Positions 62,249 to 64,000 of a stretch of 64,000 nucleotides of DNA are shown here, one piece after another. The DNA is from Paralvinella palmiformis. Its lineage: Eukaryota > Annelida > Polychaeta > Terebellida > Alvinellidae. The notes under the pieces are model-generated. The model was not told where the DNA came from, did no database searches, and saw only the letters and a list, made by a program, of their open reading frames with translations. How positions within the stretch are numbered: position 1 is the stretch's first letter; each line of letters begins with the position of its first letter. The DNA lies in assembly GCA_025642065.1 (NCBI GenBank), contig JAODUP010000951.1:62001-126000 (forward strand), read 5' to 3'. Both the position numbers and the translations under genes were made by a program.

Positions 62249-63219
62249 CTGAAAAAAAGTAAGAAACAAAATATGAAACAAATTGAAAATTCAAACAAAA
62301 TAATTCCTCTACTACATAGTAAATACTGATACAGCCAAACAAAGGAAACATCTGTTTTAATAAACATTTTATAGTTACTCTAATTCAATAAGTAAGGTTG
62401 ATCACAGAAAGATCTTTTAGAAATACAAATTCTTCTGTCATTTGGCTTACTTTTATATTGGTTGTTACAAGATTCGAATCTGATATTATTATATCATCGA
62501 TTTGATACGTGTTTCCAGATAAATTGCGTGACATATTAAGATGGTGATAATAGTATTCATTAAGTTATGACACATTAATGCAACACCTATTACTAAAAGA
62601 AACATATTAAACAAGAACGTTGTTAAAACAACCTAATTAATTATATATAGGTAAAAGTAAAAAGATTCTAAATGTATAGATAACAACTGATATATATCAT
62701 GTATGGTCCAATAACCATTTGGTCTGTAACAGAAACTCTGTTAACAAAAATAACTTGAACACAGGCATTCTTGGAATGCTTTTAAGTTGATATAGAAATA
62801 AAATATAATTCTTCAAAAGTACATTAAATCAATGGATATTCAGCGATTATAATAAAGGAAAAATCTGAAAGAACGTCGCGAAATAAGTAGTTTCTAAGTT
62901 TTGCTAAACATGACATTGAAGACAATAGCATTATTTAAATACATTTAATAACACAAATAATCTGACATTGACAACTGTTGTAGGATATTTATTACAATAT
63001 TAGTTTTGCCTCCTTCCTAAACCTATAATTGTCAACTTACTGAAGAAAAATAATAATTTAAATTAAAAAACAAATTATTACTAATAATATTATTCACCAT
63101 AGTTCATAAATAATCTAAATTATATTATAACAAAGGCTAGTTACTGGTATTAATTACATTGTTAATAAAACAGTTATAAGGTGATGTATAAAGCAGAAAA
63201 TATAAAATAAATGATTTAC

Positions 63220-63237
63220 CTTTTGGTGCTGGAGTGG
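63220..63237 (-). CDS. Candidate 18-nt microexon
   Basis: Bounded by AAAATATAAG and GTAAATC. In phase 1 it reads TPAPK plus split codons. Like its partner it is a multiple of three and keeps the donor GGTAAATCAT. Confidence 0.3.
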
Positions 63238-64000
63238 CTTATATTTTGAAAAATGAAAAAGAAAATATGAATATGAAAATTCAAACAAAATCATTCATAC
63301 CCTATATATTACATATTAATAAAAGATACTTGGACAACAATAAAAACGAAATTTCATCGGTAGTTATTTGTATGAATAATTAGTAAGTTTGACATTATTA
63401 AAACTTTCATATATTAAGTGTTTCCAGACAAATTGCCTACTATTAAAAGGTGGTTATTATAATATGCATTATCTCAGGTTATAACACCTGTTACTACAAG
63501 ACAATTATTAAACAAGAACTTTGATACATATTAAAATAATTTGATTAATTCTATATGCACATAAGAATAATTAATTTAAAGTGATTTAATAACAGCATAT
63601 TAAATGGTTAGTGAGCGCTTTGAATGAAATAATCAGTTTCTAAGTGTTAGTAGAAGAAAATGTTTAAGGAAGAACTTTGTTACATATTAACATAATCTAA
63701 TTAATTCTATATAGGTATAATAATAACAATATAAAATAGACTAATAATAAAGAATATATCACATTTAGGTTCGAATAACAATTCTCTCTGTAGCAGAAAC
63801 TAATTTCAAAATACCAAACTGTATTAAAACATTCTTAGAATATTTTTCATTCATAACCAATTAAATAAAAGTTCTTCAATAACAGAGTGAGTAGATGCTT
63901 AGTCAGCATTGTGAATAAAGGACAAATCTGAATCAATTATTGAAAGAATCAGTTTCAATGCATTTATAAACTTGTTTTTGCAGACAATAACATGATTTAT

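Larger units (their letters stand above)
62205..64000. repeat. Tandem duplication of a ~1-kb unit
   Basis: Words such as AAATGATTTACC, AATTCAAACAAAAT, GTGTTTCCAGA, AAACAAGAAC, CTAATTAATT and TATATAGGTA recur in the same order from about 62205 and 63205, and partly again from about 63600. It is old, with many differences. The third copy runs off the window. Confidence 0.6.

Overview
This is a eukaryotic, animal nuclear window. It is AT-rich, full of dinucleotide microsatellites, with intron-split genes, CR1/Jockey-like LINE fragments and tRNA-derived SINEs. There are no bacterial or viral genes. The taxon cannot be fixed from the sequence alone. The SINE style and the receptor architecture suggest a marine invertebrate, perhaps a lophotrochozoan, at low confidence.

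The main content is one large minus-strand gene running from about 29259 down to at least 7064. Walking its splice sites gives, in transcription order: a signal-peptide exon; two N-terminal Ig-like exons; a tandem array of about 15 pairs of Ig exons (24123 down to 10191, period about 915 bp in the middle); an Ig plus fibronectin-III exon; a second FN3-like exon with an RRKR proprotein-convertase-type site; a transmembrane exon; a juxtamembrane exon; and five exons of a tyrosine-kinase-like domain. Extracellular exons are joined by phase-1 introns and the kinase exons by phases 0 and 1. Each pair has an A domain with canonical Ig cysteines plus an extra pair, and a B domain that lacks both Ig cysteines. 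The kinase-like domain has lost its catalytic residues: the HRD position reads FYC and the DFG position reads GFA, so it should be a pseudokinase. The outer pairs are diverged while the inner ones are nearly identical, introns included. Several inner exons carry single-base indels, and 13750-14370 looks like a collapsed or low-quality assembly segment. The end of the kinase C-lobe was not found. A LINE fragment lies just downstream (5770-6835). A relic A-type Ig exon at about 1015-1100 suggests a further lost or neighbouring paralogue.

Right of the gene (29.5-64 kb) I find mostly repeats: an internally deleted LINE (31065-33260), a CR1 3' end (33763-34057), another LINE fragment (37450-38375), a promoter-like segment with TATA and CCAAT elements (34500-34640), a GTAGCTA-rich element (35280-36985), an unclassified interspersed repeat family in both orientations (43-58 kb), a 700-bp direct duplication (49787/51590), a G-rich GC island resembling a solo LTR (56160-56960), and long microsatellites. 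The last 2 kb is a tandem duplication that may contain tiny phase-1 exons of a second minus-strand gene.
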